Shown here: piece after piece, positions 1 through 9,445 of the stretch
How positions within the stretch are numbered: the stretch's first letter is position 1
Layout: every line of letters starts with the position of its first letter
From: Spirochaetia bacterium
GTDB taxonomy: Bacteria > Spirochaetota > Leptospiria > Leptospirales > Leptonemataceae
Direction of reading: 5' to 3'
Length of the DNA: 64,000 nucleotides
Assembly (NCBI GenBank): GCA_009885105.1
Contig: VFLI01000053.1
Location: 1-64,000, forward strand
Translations under genes and position numbers: made by a program
The notes under the pieces: generated by a model
What the model saw: only the letters and a program-made list of their open reading frames with translations
Told to the model about the DNA's origin: nothing
Database searches by the model: none

Positions 1-152
1 CTGCATCCGGGCGTAGCTATCTGGATTCTCTGGCGATTTCCAGAACCGGACGTTCGCCGGTAAGTGAACGACAGCTTGCTCAGGACGGAACATAATCTTC
101 ATTATCGGAAGTCGCATATTGAGCCACATATAAAAGTACTCTTGAAATTAAG
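1..152. other. Window edge, unassigned sequence
   Basis: Two short frames run off the left edge. A plus frame is open from position 3 to a TAA at 93-95. A minus frame starting with ATG near 116 is open to position 1. Neither is long enough to recognise, and they cannot both be coding. The sequence lies directly outside a decayed transposase, so it may belong to the same degraded mobile element. Confidence 0.2.
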
Positions 153-1163
153 TTGATACATCATGAAAATTTGTCCTTCAGGTATTGCTCATACCTGGAG
201 GAACTCATGCGGTTATCAATGATGGATCGAAATGCAATAGCCCGCGCCTTCGCGATAGAATACCGCCGGGCAAGGAAGAAAAGAAAATCCGGAATGCTCA
301 CCGAATTCCTGGTGTTGACCGGTTACAACAGATACTATGCGACAAGACTTCTGCGCAATATCATGAAACCAAAGAAAATCAAGACACCATACACAGCCGG
401 GATCGTTCCTTAAATCTCAGATCCCGATCCGGATCTATGGCGAATGGTGGGAAAAAAGTCCCGGATTTCTGGAGCTGGATCTTGTGTCGCATGAAGGTGG
501 AGATAATAGCGGTGAATATTTCTTCACTCTTGATGCGACCGACATATGCACCTGCTGGACGGTTCTTGCGCTCATTCCCTCAAAAAATCAGGAAGATGCA
601 CTCGTAGGGTTGAAAACCCTTGAAAATGAGCTTCCCTTCCGGGTTCTTGGAATCGACTGCGATAACGGCATCGAATTTATTAACCAGTTGTTTGTGGATT
701 ATTGCAAGGATCATGACATTAAATTCACTCGCTGCCGCCCATATAAAAAAAAGACACCTGTTTTGTGGAGCAGAAGAATTATTCGGTGGTCCGGCGAAAT
801 GTGGGTTATCTGCGATACGACAGCGACCATGAATTTGATCTCATCCAGAAACTTTATTCAAGTTTGAATCTTTATGTGAATTACTTCCTGCCCAATAAAA
901 AGCTGGTAAAAAAGATTCGCGAAGGAAGCAAGGAAATTCGAAAATACGACACTCCACGCACCCCTCTGCAGAGGCTGAGGGAGTCCGGCATGCTGGCTGA
1001 GCAAAAGGAGCGGCTGCTCATTAAAAAATATCGATCTCTCAATCCTGCTGAACTCAAGCGAAATATAGCAGGGAATTCTAATTGTCGCTGGACAGGCAGG
1101 GCAGCGGCACAAATATCGACTCTTATTTTGATCAATTTTTCGGAAATTTTTCTTTACGAATAA
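153..1163 (+). pseudogene. Decayed integrase-type (DDE) transposase
   Basis: Three frames join into one recognisable integrase-core transposase. The first frame (153-413) carries the N-terminal motif LTGYNRYYATRLL. From about 400 a second frame reads GSFLKSQIPIRIYGEWW and continues through FLELDLV, FTLDATD and GIDCDNGIEF, covering two of the catalytic acidic residues. From about 753 a third frame continues DTCFVEQKNYSVVRRNVGY. The stretch that should link the first two frames is missing, so there is an internal deletion near 395-400. The second-to-third switch is a clean -1 shift in a run of eight A residues followed by G. The C-terminus after about 1060 does not look like the family and may be shifted again. 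This is very probably an inactive insertion-sequence remnant flanking the polysaccharide genes. I did not find its terminal inverted repeats. Confidence 0.85.
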
Positions 1164-1267
1164 TGAAAGCAAATGGGAGATTGGATTACTTACATTTTCT
1201 CTGAGGATTTTTTTTTAAAGATATTCGGGAAACCTGCTCTTAAGATTCCGATTATCCATTCAATAAT

Positions 1268-2257
1268 ATGAAAATTCTTGTAACAGGCGGCGCCGGATAT
1301 ATTGGCTGTCACACGGCACACAAACTGAAAAACTCTGGCTATCAGCCAGTGGTTCTTGACAATCTTGTATACGGTCACAAGGATTCTTTAAGAAATGCAG
1401 GCATTACGGATCATTACATCGGTGACATAGGCGATTGCTATTTGCTCCGGCGAATTTTCGCCGAACATGAGATTCAGGCTGTAATGCATTTCTCTGCCTA
1501 TGCCTATGTGGGGGAATCTGTTTGCAAGCCTGACCTCTACTACAGAAACAACGTTGTCAATACAATTCGACTCCTGGATAGCTGCGTGGAAGAAGGCATC
1601 AAGTGTTTTGTATTTTCCTCCTCCTGTGCGACCTATGGAGTAGCCCAGACAGAAATTATTCAAGAGAGTCATGCGCAAAATCCTGTCAATCCCTACGGGC
1701 GAAGCAAGCTCATGGTGGAGCAGATATTAAAAGACTATGAAACCGCGTTCGGTTTGAATCATGTCATACTGCGTTATTTCAATGCCGCAGGAGCGGATCC
1801 TTCCGGTCTCATAGGAGAAGACCACGATCCCGAAACTCATTTAATCCCTCTCGTTTTGTATGCAGCTCTGGGGTTGCGCGAAAATATCAAAATATTTGGA
1901 ACAGACTACAATACGCCGGATGGAAGCTGCATCAGGGATTATATTCATGTAAACGATCTTGCACATGCACACATACTGGGAATGAAGCATAGTCTGGAAA
2001 AAAGAGAAAGCCTCATTTTCAATCTTGGCAATGGAAAGGGATACTCGGTCAGAGAGGTCATAGAGGTCTGTAAAAAGATTACGAAAATTGATTTTCCTGT
2101 CATAGAGGAAAAGAGGCGTGCGGGAGACCCTCCCATACTCGTTGGCAGTTCAAGAAAAATAAACGAGGTTCTGGGCTGGGAACCAGAATTTCCCGATCTA
2201 GAAAAGATTATTTCCCATGCCTGGACCTGGCACAAAAAAAGGCATGCCATTGATTAA
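1268..2257 (+). CDS. galE: UDP-glucose 4-epimerase
   Basis: Cytosolic short-chain dehydrogenase/reductase that interconverts UDP-glucose and UDP-galactose with bound NAD. The 329-residue length is normal for GalE. The NAD loop TGGAGYIG lies at residues 6-13, SSSCATYG at 117-124 supplies the catalytic Ser/Thr region, and the YxxxK pair is Y143/K147 (NPYGRSK). The middle has the usual NAAGADP and GEDHDPETHLIP sequences and the C-terminus has RRAGDPP. It heads a same-strand group with a GtrA-like gene and a UDP-galactopyranose-mutase-like flavoenzyme, so its product probably feeds a cell-surface glycan. The next gene overlaps its 3' end by 14 nt. Base composition is AT-richer than the genes beyond 7.5 kb, which suggests an accessory polysaccharide locus. 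Confidence 0.95.
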   Translation: MKILVTGGAGYIGCHTAHKLKNSGYQPVVLDNLVYGHKDSLRNAGITDHYIGDIGDCYLLRRIFAEHEIQAVMHFSAYAYVGESVCKPDLYYRNNVVNTIRLLDSCVEEGIKCFVFSSSCATYGVAQTEIIQESHAQNPVNPYGRSKLMVEQILKDYETAFGLNHVILRYFNAAGADPSGLIGEDHDPETHLIPLVLYAALGLRENIKIFGTDYNTPDGSCIRDYIHVNDLAHAHILGMKHSLEKRESLIFNLGNGKGYSVREVIEVCKKITKIDFPVIEEKRRAGDPPILVGSSRKINEVLGWEPEFPDLEKIISHAWTWHKKRHAID

Positions 2258-2741
2258 TTCCAGACTTATTCTGAGATTCGGAACATATACTTTTTTCTCC
2301 GGACTGGCAGCCCTGGTGAATTTTAGTTCACGTTTCCTGTATGAAATGATACCGGGAGTAAACTTTCTATTTGCCGTTACACTGGCCTACATTTCCGGTA
2401 TGATTGTAAATTTCATCTCAAGCAAATGGATTGTCTTTGCATCGGCTCAAACGGGAAAAACGAAAAGGGAGGCTGTCAAGTTTATTTTCATTGCTCTTCT
2501 GGGATTGATTGCCACAGTTATCGTATCAGACACCTGCCTTCACATACTGAAAAGTTATGGGCTGCCTGAAATGGTCACCCAAAATCTGGTTGGCATTGAA
2601 AGTCAATTCAACACTCTGGCACACCTGACAGGAATGGCAGTCGGATTGGTCGCCAATTTTCTTGGACATGAACTTGTATCATTCAAAGAAACGGGTATGT
2701 GGACTAAATTTAAAAACAAATACGGATCGGAAAAAGAATAA
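2244..2741 (+). CDS. GtrA-like membrane protein
   Basis: Small polytopic inner-membrane protein of the GtrA/DPMS family, members of which are thought to flip or present undecaprenyl-phosphate-linked sugars. From the ATG at 2244 it has 165 residues. Four hydrophobic segments are visible, starting with FGTYTFFSGLAALVNFSSRF, a typical GtrA first helix, followed by a conserved NFISSKWIVF region and a last helix around GMAVGLVANF. There is an insertion before the final helix compared with short GtrA proteins. An upstream in-frame ATG at 2217 exists, but 2244 is preferred because it lies just before the galE stop and gives a coupled 14-nt overlap. Its position between galE and a flavoenzyme suggests a role in lipid-linked galactose or galactofuranose transfer; that is inference from context. 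Confidence 0.8.
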   Translation: MPLINSRLILRFGTYTFFSGLAALVNFSSRFLYEMIPGVNFLFAVTLAYISGMIVNFISSKWIVFASAQTGKTKREAVKFIFIALLGLIATVIVSDTCLHILKSYGLPEMVTQNLVGIESQFNTLAHLTGMAVGLVANFLGHELVSFKETGMWTKFKNKYGSEKE

Positions 2742-4175
2742 TTGAATAAACAAAGAAAAATTGCAATCATTGGAGCCGGGCCTGCAGGAATGGCAGCTGC
2801 CTGGTGTCTGGTGAAAGAAGGCTATACGGACCTTGATATCTATGAAGCCAGCGATACTGTTGGAGGCCTGGCCCGTTCCATCACATTATGGAATCAGACT
2901 GTCGACATTGGTCCTCACAGATTTTTTTCCAGCGATAAACCTGTGAATGAATTATGGCTGGATGTGGTTGGTGATGAATATGAAATGATCAATCGTCTCA
3001 CACGCATATATTACAAAAAAAAGTTCTTCTTCTATCCCCTGAAGGCTTTCAATGCATTGTTCACTCTAGGTATTTTTCAGGCCACGCTCTGTGTTTTGAG
3101 TTATCTCAGGCAAAAGATCAAGCCGATAAAAGAAGATGGCACATTTGAGAACTGGGTTACCAGCAGATTCGGCAAACGCCTTTTCAGTATATTTTTTAAA
3201 ACATACAGTGAAAAATTATGGGGAATATCCTGCAGAGAACTCGATTCAGATTTTGCAGCCCAGAGAATCAAGAAACTTTCTCTTTATGAAGCTGTCAAAA
3301 ATGCCGTATTTCCTTCCAAAAGCCAAAAACACAAAACACTTGTGGATCAATTTGCCTATCCTCTGAAGGGAACGGGCATGGTTTACGGTAGAATGGCCGA
3401 CAGGGTTCGAAATAGCGGCGGCAGGGTTCATCTGAATACACCTATCAAGAGTGTCATAACAGAAAATCAGAAGGCGACAGCGATTGAACTGGAGAATGGA
3501 ACCATAGTAAAATACGATGAAGTTATCTCGACCATGCCTTTGACGCAGATGGTGTCCAGGTTGCCGGATGTACCCGACCACATCAAACAATTGGCCCAGC
3601 AACTGAAATACAGAAATACAATCATCGTATATCTGAACATTGAATCTCAGAATCTTTTTCCGGACCAGTGGATTTATGTTCATTCCAATGACATGCACTC
3701 GGGACGAATTACAAATTTTCGAAACTGGATTCCAGAACTCCATGGAAAGGAAACTTCGTCCATTCTCGCAATGGAATACTGGTGCTATGAAGAAGACGAT
3801 TTCTGGAATTTTTCCAATGATCAGTTGATCGAACAGGCAAAAACGGAAATCAGAACCACAGGACTAATAAAAGATGCCCCGATCTCCGGTGGACATGTTT
3901 ATAGAATTCCGCGAAGTTATCCAGTGTACGTAACCGGATATCGCGACAAACTGGGTCCTATCGAAGACTATCTGAAAGGAATCCAGTGCCTGCATGTAAT
4001 TGGAAGAAATGGCGCATTTAAATACAACAATCAGGATCATAGCATTTTGATGGGTATCCTGGCGGCGGACAATATCGCCACGGGCGCCAGAAACAATCTG
4101 TGGACGATCAATACTGACTATGAGACTTACCAGGAATCCTATGTGATTACCAGGACGGGCCTCACCAAACAATGA
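2742..4175 (+). CDS. FAD-dependent oxidoreductase, UDP-galactopyranose-mutase-like
   Basis: A 477-residue flavoprotein with the N-terminal FAD-binding motif AIIGAGPAGMAAAW (about residues 8-21), an acidic E near 35 ending the Rossmann beta-strand, and VGGLARS. The sequence DIGPHRFF just after this, and a C-terminal flavin loop IGRNGAFKYNNQDHS, are typical of the protoporphyrinogen-oxidase / UDP-galactopyranose mutase group. It starts with TTG directly after the gtrA stop codon, so the two are translationally coupled. With galE two genes upstream, conversion of UDP-galactopyranose to UDP-galactofuranose is a reasonable hypothesis. The sequence is not close enough to canonical Glf for me to assign the symbol; another sugar or lipid-sugar oxidoreductase is possible. 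Confidence 0.75.
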   Translation: MNKQRKIAIIGAGPAGMAAAWCLVKEGYTDLDIYEASDTVGGLARSITLWNQTVDIGPHRFFSSDKPVNELWLDVVGDEYEMINRLTRIYYKKKFFFYPLKAFNALFTLGIFQATLCVLSYLRQKIKPIKEDGTFENWVTSRFGKRLFSIFFKTYSEKLWGISCRELDSDFAAQRIKKLSLYEAVKNAVFPSKSQKHKTLVDQFAYPLKGTGMVYGRMADRVRNSGGRVHLNTPIKSVITENQKATAIELENGTIVKYDEVISTMPLTQMVSRLPDVPDHIKQLAQQLKYRNTIIVYLNIESQNLFPDQWIYVHSNDMHSGRITNFRNWIPELHGKETSSILAMEYWCYEEDDFWNFSNDQLIEQAKTEIRTTGLIKDAPISGGHVYRIPRSYPVYVTGYRDKLGPIEDYLKGIQCLHVIGRNGAFKYNNQDHSILMGILAADNIATGARNNLWTINTDYETYQESYVITRTGLTKQ

Positions 4176-4182
4176 ATAGGAT

Positions 4183-6084
4183 TTATTTTCTTCTATACAC
4201 TTCCCAGGGTCCGAATACTTTATAAGGTTTATAGTGATCCATGATCCATGGATCGAGTTCTGGAAATCTCTTATCGTTGCATATTCCATCATAACACTGG
4301 TTGATTCCCTTCACTATAACCAGTTCAGGATTGTATTTTTCAAAATCATCTCGAAGCTCTTTTCTACGATCCAGTGATGAAGAAAACCATACAATATAGT
4401 TTTTCCCATAATGTGTTTTTCTTAATAAATAGGCCAGCCCTGCATCCGATGAATAATCCATGATTCCAGGCTGCCCGTCGAACAATTCTTTCAGTTTCTT
4501 TATTGAAGAGTATAATTCCGGAGATAAATATTTTTCATCTGGATATGCCGCATACTCACTGGCGCGATTCCAGAAACTCACAATCCTTGAAACATTGTAG
4601 GATCTGTATCTGGAACGTGTCAATTGCAGATTTGTGAATACAAGCACGATTGAAAAAAGCACTATCCATCTATAATTCAGGCGACGTAAGGAGTTCCAGA
4701 ATACCATGGCGAGACCGTAACAGGCAAAGCTGGAAGCATAAAACAAATGTGTGATGTCTCCCCTTCCGAAAGCAGAACGAAAATATATGATACTCAAAAA
4801 AGTAAACATAAAATGTATATAGAACTGATTGCGGCCTGCCCGGCCCGGCAGATAGTATTTCCAGAAATACAGGACGAAGAAAAACAACTGTATTCCAATA
4901 AAGACCATGGGAATTTTGTAGTATGGATTTTCGGAAAATCTGTAAGAATCAAACAAATCCTTGATCTGATAAATTGTAATTGTATCCTTCAAGAAATGAC
5001 TCGTTTCATCAATGCCAAAAACGATGACAAACAAAATCCACCCAAAAACAATTCCCGCAGCCAGTGCTGCCATCAGCCTCTGATTCTGTTTCTTATTCTT
5101 TGCAAGCGGAAATAGAAATATCAATATCAGGATAGCCGCCAATAACGCTGAAAAATAGGCGCCTCTGTCGATTGCATACGCATAACACAACGCCGAAAAA
5201 AGTCCTGCCAGAAAAAACCAGAGCGCTTTTTTCAAACCAATCCCGGTAATTAAAAAACACAACCCTATCAAAACAAAAAGATCCCTTCTTTCAAGAAAGT
5301 GCAAGGGTAAAAATCCTTTCTGAGGCTCCGTAAAATAGAATATTAGAATGAGGATCTGCGCAAGAAGAACCTTTCGAATCATTTTTTTCCCAGGATCCAT
5401 AAATTTGGCTGTCAGGGCGAACAAAATACCCAGAGGAAGTACAACAATATTGGACATAAACAGAGCAAAGATTCGATACGCTCCCACGCTTATTTGATTG
5501 AACAGTTTCCACCCAACTGCACTCGTCAAAGGATCGTAGAATACTCCATGTATAAAAAAAGAACCCTTCCACAATTCACCTGTCTGCAAATATTTCCAAG
5601 CGGGTGTAAGCGATTCGCCCTCATGAAAAATATCCATTGGAAAATAGATAAAATCAAGCGATAACAGGTAGAATAAACCGGTAAGCGAAAATAGAATCAG
5701 AATGACAAAGTGCAGAAAATAAATCCATTTGTATTTTCTGTGGCAAAAGCCGCAAAGATCATCCAGTATTTTTCCACCGGGAAAAGAAAATGAATAGGTT
5801 TTGAATATAAGATCATTTCCGGCAATTTTCTTTTCTCTGAGTTTATTAATCAGCATCAGCAGAGATAGAAGTACGGAAGGAATTGAAATAAAGATAAGAA
5901 AATAGAGGATACCGTTCGAAGGATTGTACTTTTGCAGCACTAATGGACCCATTACCTGATATTTATTCTGGAATGGTAACTCAAAGGAGCCCCAGAGTTT
6001 GTATCCGGCAAAAAAACCTACGAATAAAATACATATATTCAAGAATGAATAAAATAGATGATTCAGTTTTATCTTTATTTTCAT
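4183..6084 (-). CDS. Large polytopic membrane protein, possible GT-C glycosyltransferase
   Basis: A 633-residue protein with more than ten hydrophobic segments and a soluble C-terminal region of roughly 130 residues. An acidic region after a hydrophobic segment (DIFHEGESLTPA) sits where GT-C enzymes carry their first periplasmic loop. I do not recognise a specific family. It is very AT-rich and is convergent with the UGM-like flavoenzyme, whose stop is only 7 nt away. Its position between glycan genes suggests transfer or polymerisation of surface sugars, but function is inference only. The ATG at 6084 has no strong Shine-Dalgarno sequence. Confidence 0.7.
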   Translation of the reverse strand: MKIKIKLNHLFYSFLNICILFVGFFAGYKLWGSFELPFQNKYQVMGPLVLQKYNPSNGILYFLIFISIPSVLLSLLMLINKLREKKIAGNDLIFKTYSFSFPGGKILDDLCGFCHRKYKWIYFLHFVILILFSLTGLFYLLSLDFIYFPMDIFHEGESLTPAWKYLQTGELWKGSFFIHGVFYDPLTSAVGWKLFNQISVGAYRIFALFMSNIVVLPLGILFALTAKFMDPGKKMIRKVLLAQILILIFYFTEPQKGFLPLHFLERRDLFVLIGLCFLITGIGLKKALWFFLAGLFSALCYAYAIDRGAYFSALLAAILILIFLFPLAKNKKQNQRLMAALAAGIVFGWILFVIVFGIDETSHFLKDTITIYQIKDLFDSYRFSENPYYKIPMVFIGIQLFFFVLYFWKYYLPGRAGRNQFYIHFMFTFLSIIYFRSAFGRGDITHLFYASSFACYGLAMVFWNSLRRLNYRWIVLFSIVLVFTNLQLTRSRYRSYNVSRIVSFWNRASEYAAYPDEKYLSPELYSSIKKLKELFDGQPGIMDYSSDAGLAYLLRKTHYGKNYIVWFSSSLDRRKELRDDFEKYNPELVIVKGINQCYDGICNDKRFPELDPWIMDHYKPYKVFGPWEVYRRK

Positions 6085-6137
6085 GGCTGTAATGTGAATC
6101 CTTTTTTGTCAAAACGGTTCAATTGACAACTTGTGTA

Positions 6138-7388
6138 CTATGAAAACCAGCGCCTGGGTAAATATTCCCTCAGGAGGAGGAATGGTCTCTCTGCAATGAG
6201 ATAAAACAGATAGCCAAAAAAGACAGATGTAAAAGTAAAAATTAACCAGGCGAAAGTAAACTCAACAAGATCAATTTTTGGCCCCCATTTCTTCATTATT
6301 AGCGGGGTCAATGGAAGCATGATCAACAGATGAATGATGTAAGTCGAGTAGGATAATCTTGCAAATGGAATCAGAAATTTAAACGACAGTACTTTGTTCA
6401 GCCATCCTGTTTCCTTGAAAGACAAAAACATAATCATTGTAAAAGACAAAGAAAAAACAGGGAACCTGATTACCTGTGACAGGATTCCAGGTTCATATTC
6501 ATAGACAAGGGAACTGTAGAGAACCAAAACCAAAGACAGGACAACAATAATTACTCTCCTGAGATTTGTTTTCGAATTAAGTGTATCAATTATATTTCGA
6601 TTGTAGGCCCAAATATGAGCTGCCACAACACCTATAAATATTGAATCAGCATGCGTAAAGAAAGGCCAGTAGATAAAACGATCGTATGCCTCTCTTTGAT
6701 GTCCAGAAGGGAGAACCAATGTATATAATGAAATAAAACGAAACACCAGTGGTATGACGACAACTGAAAGCAAAAGAAAAATCCTTTTGTCAGGTTTGAT
6801 TTTTTTGTAAGCATAAAGTAAAAAAGGCGGCAGGAAGATATAAAATTGTTCTTCAACGGACAGCGACCAATTATGAATCATAAACCTGTCTGGAAAGTAA
6901 TTTGTAATATAAAGCATATCGAAAATCCATTGATTCCGATAGGCTGCTATTTCAGTTGAGCTTGCCATGTTGCCGGCCTGTTTCACTATCTTAGGCACCA
7001 GGACAAAATGTTGATACAGAATGAAAATGTAATAGGGAGGAAATATTCGCAATGTTCTCCGTGTAAAAAATCGTTTAAAGGATATTGTGTCTGTTTTCTT
7101 CAATTCATGGAATAATTGACCGGATATCAGAAAGCCGCTCAGCATAAAGAATAAATCAATACTGGCGCTGCCATTAATCAGGAAATTTCTAAGATAAATT
7201 GAATGTTCTTCCATACTGACTGCCAGATTAAAATATCCATGAACATAAAAAAGCATAAAAAGGGCAATCGTGCGAAGACCATGCAATGATGAGAACTCAC
7301 CGCTTCTTGGTTTGAATTCAGCGAAGAAATATGTCTTTAAGAATGCTACCACCCGATGACATATATTAATTGAGAGCGGAATAGTCAA
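6138..7388 (-). CDS. Acyltransferase 3 family (OafA/YrhL-like)
   Basis: Inner-membrane O-acyltransferase of the acyltransferase-3 family, which transfers acetyl or other acyl groups onto extracellular sugars such as O-antigen. The 416-residue length and about ten transmembrane segments fit. Signature elements are the conserved His in LFYVHGYF of the first helix, FFMLSGFLISG, the basic loop RRTLRIFPPYY, and WSLSVEEQFYIFLPP. No C-terminal SGNH domain is present, so this is the short form. The reading frame starts with a TTG at 7388 and has no internal ATG until the first membrane helix, so the exact start is uncertain. It closes the AT-rich polysaccharide block. Confidence 0.88.
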   Translation of the reverse strand: MTIPLSINICHRVVAFLKTYFFAEFKPRSGEFSSLHGLRTIALFMLFYVHGYFNLAVSMEEHSIYLRNFLINGSASIDLFFMLSGFLISGQLFHELKKTDTISFKRFFTRRTLRIFPPYYIFILYQHFVLVPKIVKQAGNMASSTEIAAYRNQWIFDMLYITNYFPDRFMIHNWSLSVEEQFYIFLPPFLLYAYKKIKPDKRIFLLLSVVVIPLVFRFISLYTLVLPSGHQREAYDRFIYWPFFTHADSIFIGVVAAHIWAYNRNIIDTLNSKTNLRRVIIVVLSLVLVLYSSLVYEYEPGILSQVIRFPVFSLSFTMIMFLSFKETGWLNKVLSFKFLIPFARLSYSTYIIHLLIMLPLTPLIMKKWGPKIDLVEFTFAWLIFTFTSVFFGYLFYLIAERPFLLLREYLPRRWFS

Positions 7389-7559
7389 TTTCTTTTTTTA
7401 TCCGCCTGCGTCATTCATTCGTTAGCATGGCTTCGCATTCATGCGGACTACGGTGTAGTTGTGCGGTGTCGCGCATACGGCGGGCAGCATCACTGTGAAA
7501 TTAAACGGTCCGGTTCTTCAGTTCAATGAACGGAAAACGAATTTTGATATTCTGCTTTT

Positions 7560-9431
7560 TCAGACGAGATGTTTGTGCAGAAGAGTCGTCAGCTCCTGAA
7601 TTGTAAAAGGCTTGGCGATTCCTGCGGTGAATCCCAGCTTCTGCGCTTCTCGAAGTTTGATTTCTTCAGAATACCCGCTCATCACGAAGGCGGGAATGGT
7701 GGCGTTAATTTTGCGGATCTCTTTCAATACTTCAAGTCCTCCCATTCTCCCCGGCACGGTAAGGTCTAGAATCAAAGCCGTAAACGGCTCAGATTTATCC
7801 GCTTCACGCAGGAAGAGGTCCAGAGCCTCTTTGCCGTCGGCGGAGATTTCCACAGTGTAGCCGGCGTAGGTCAGCAGTTCTTTCAGTGTAGTCCTCATGC
7901 CGGTTTCATCATCCATAACAAGAATCTTGCCCGAGCCCGGATCCATTTTCAACGGCTCTTTTTTTCTCTCCGGTTCATTCTTCCCGGCCGGCAGATACAT
8001 ATGGAATATGGAGCCCTTCCCCTGCACGCTCTCCACGGTGATTGTTCCTCCGTGCTTTCGCATGATGGAATAGGCTGTTGCCAGTCCGAGTCCTCTGCCC
8101 GTTGATTTCGTTGTAAAAAAAGGATCAAATATTCTGTTGCGAAGCTCCGGTTCGATACCGGCCCCGGGATCGCGGATCGAGATCCGGACATAGCTGCCTT
8201 CGTCCAGTTCGGTCAGATCGTTTTTTTTCAGAGCAACATTCTCGGCATTGACCTCAAGTTCTCCGGTTTCATTGGCCGCCTGTCTGGCATTGATGATCAG
8301 ATTGTCGATCACCTGGCATATCTGACCGGCATCATACTGTGCATACCAGAGATCTTTAGGATAATGAAAGGTGCAGCGCATTCCGGAGCCGGAAAGCGAA
8401 AAACGCACGGTCTCTTCCAGAAAAGGAATCACAGGCGATGATTTTTTATCCGGGGATCCGCCCCGGGCGAAAGTCATCAGCTGGCCGGTCAGCGTTCTGG
8501 CACGCGTGATTGTGCTGCCCGCGTTCACAAGCATTTCCCGGACGCTTTCGCTGTCCGACATTGTCTTGGCCACTTCCAGATATCCGAAAATGGACCCCAG
8601 AAGATTGTTAAAATCGTGCGCGATGCCGCCGGCAAGAATGCCCAGCGATTCCAGCCGGTCGTTTCGAATAAAAAGATCCTCCGCCTGTTTTCTCGCAGTG
8701 ATATCCGAGGCCAGGATAAAGAATCCCTTTACCTCTCCGCCGTCCTCAATAAACGGCATATACTCCACTGTAAGAAGCAGCTGTCTGTCTCCGACAGGAA
8801 AGCTGGTCTCAAAAGAAAGACGTTCACCGGATGCGGCGGCTTTCATTCTTGCGCCGGCTCTTTCGAAGTACTCATCACCGAGCACGACACGCGCATGTTG
8901 ACCGACGATTTCACTTCTTGGTTTTTTATAGAGCACTTCATAGGCTTTGTTGACAAACCTGTACACGAGCCCCGTATCCACAAAGGCAATGTAGGCCGGA
9001 ATGTTGTCCGTTACCATGAGAAGCTGGCTCTCGCTCATTTGGAGCGACTCCTCCGCCCTCTTTCGATCTGTAATATCAAATACCACGCCTTCTATTCCTT
9101 CAAACTTTCCGTCATCTGAAAAAATCGAAGTTTTGCGGTCTTCAACCCAGATTGTCTGACCGTCGCGGGAGATGATCCGGTAGGTCTGAACAAAACTGCG
9201 GTGATCCCGCGCCAGCGCCGCCCCATCTTTTTCCACCAGAGCCAGATCGTCCGGATGAACCAGGTCCAGCCATCCGTGCTTCATAGAGTTGATTTCATCG
9301 TTGGAATACCCGCAGAGAGTTTCCGCATTGCTGAGGATTTCCGCAGTCCAGTCCGCATTGGCCCGGTACACCATTCCGGGGATATTTTTTATGAAAGCCT
9401 GGAACTGCTTCTCTGGGGCTGAATCATTCAT
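7560..9431 (-). CDS. Hybrid PAS/PAS histidine kinase with receiver
   Basis: A 623-residue soluble sensor kinase. In order it has an N-terminal PAS domain (about 10-125, ending in DITDRKRAEE), a second PAS domain (about 135-245, ending in DITARKQAED), a dimerisation/phosphoacceptor region with the His in GGIAHDFNNLLGSIFGYLE, an HATPase domain with the N box DNLIINARQAA and G boxes DPGAGI and GRGLGLAT, and a C-terminal receiver. The receiver has the acidic pair MDDE, phospho-Asp in LILDLTVPG, MSGYS, and the Lys in IAKPF. The NtrB-like HDFNNLL phosphoacceptor belongs to the hybrid kinases with short HisKA regions. No membrane segment is present, so it senses a cytoplasmic signal. No cognate regulator is adjacent. 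Confidence 0.92.
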   Translation of the reverse strand: MNDSAPEKQFQAFIKNIPGMVYRANADWTAEILSNAETLCGYSNDEINSMKHGWLDLVHPDDLALVEKDGAALARDHRSFVQTYRIISRDGQTIWVEDRKTSIFSDDGKFEGIEGVVFDITDRKRAEESLQMSESQLLMVTDNIPAYIAFVDTGLVYRFVNKAYEVLYKKPRSEIVGQHARVVLGDEYFERAGARMKAAASGERLSFETSFPVGDRQLLLTVEYMPFIEDGGEVKGFFILASDITARKQAEDLFIRNDRLESLGILAGGIAHDFNNLLGSIFGYLEVAKTMSDSESVREMLVNAGSTITRARTLTGQLMTFARGGSPDKKSSPVIPFLEETVRFSLSGSGMRCTFHYPKDLWYAQYDAGQICQVIDNLIINARQAANETGELEVNAENVALKKNDLTELDEGSYVRISIRDPGAGIEPELRNRIFDPFFTTKSTGRGLGLATAYSIMRKHGGTITVESVQGKGSIFHMYLPAGKNEPERKKEPLKMDPGSGKILVMDDETGMRTTLKELLTYAGYTVEISADGKEALDLFLREADKSEPFTALILDLTVPGRMGGLEVLKEIRKINATIPAFVMSGYSEEIKLREAQKLGFTAGIAKPFTIQELTTLLHKHLV

Positions 9432-9445
9432 ATTTCATCGCCAAT

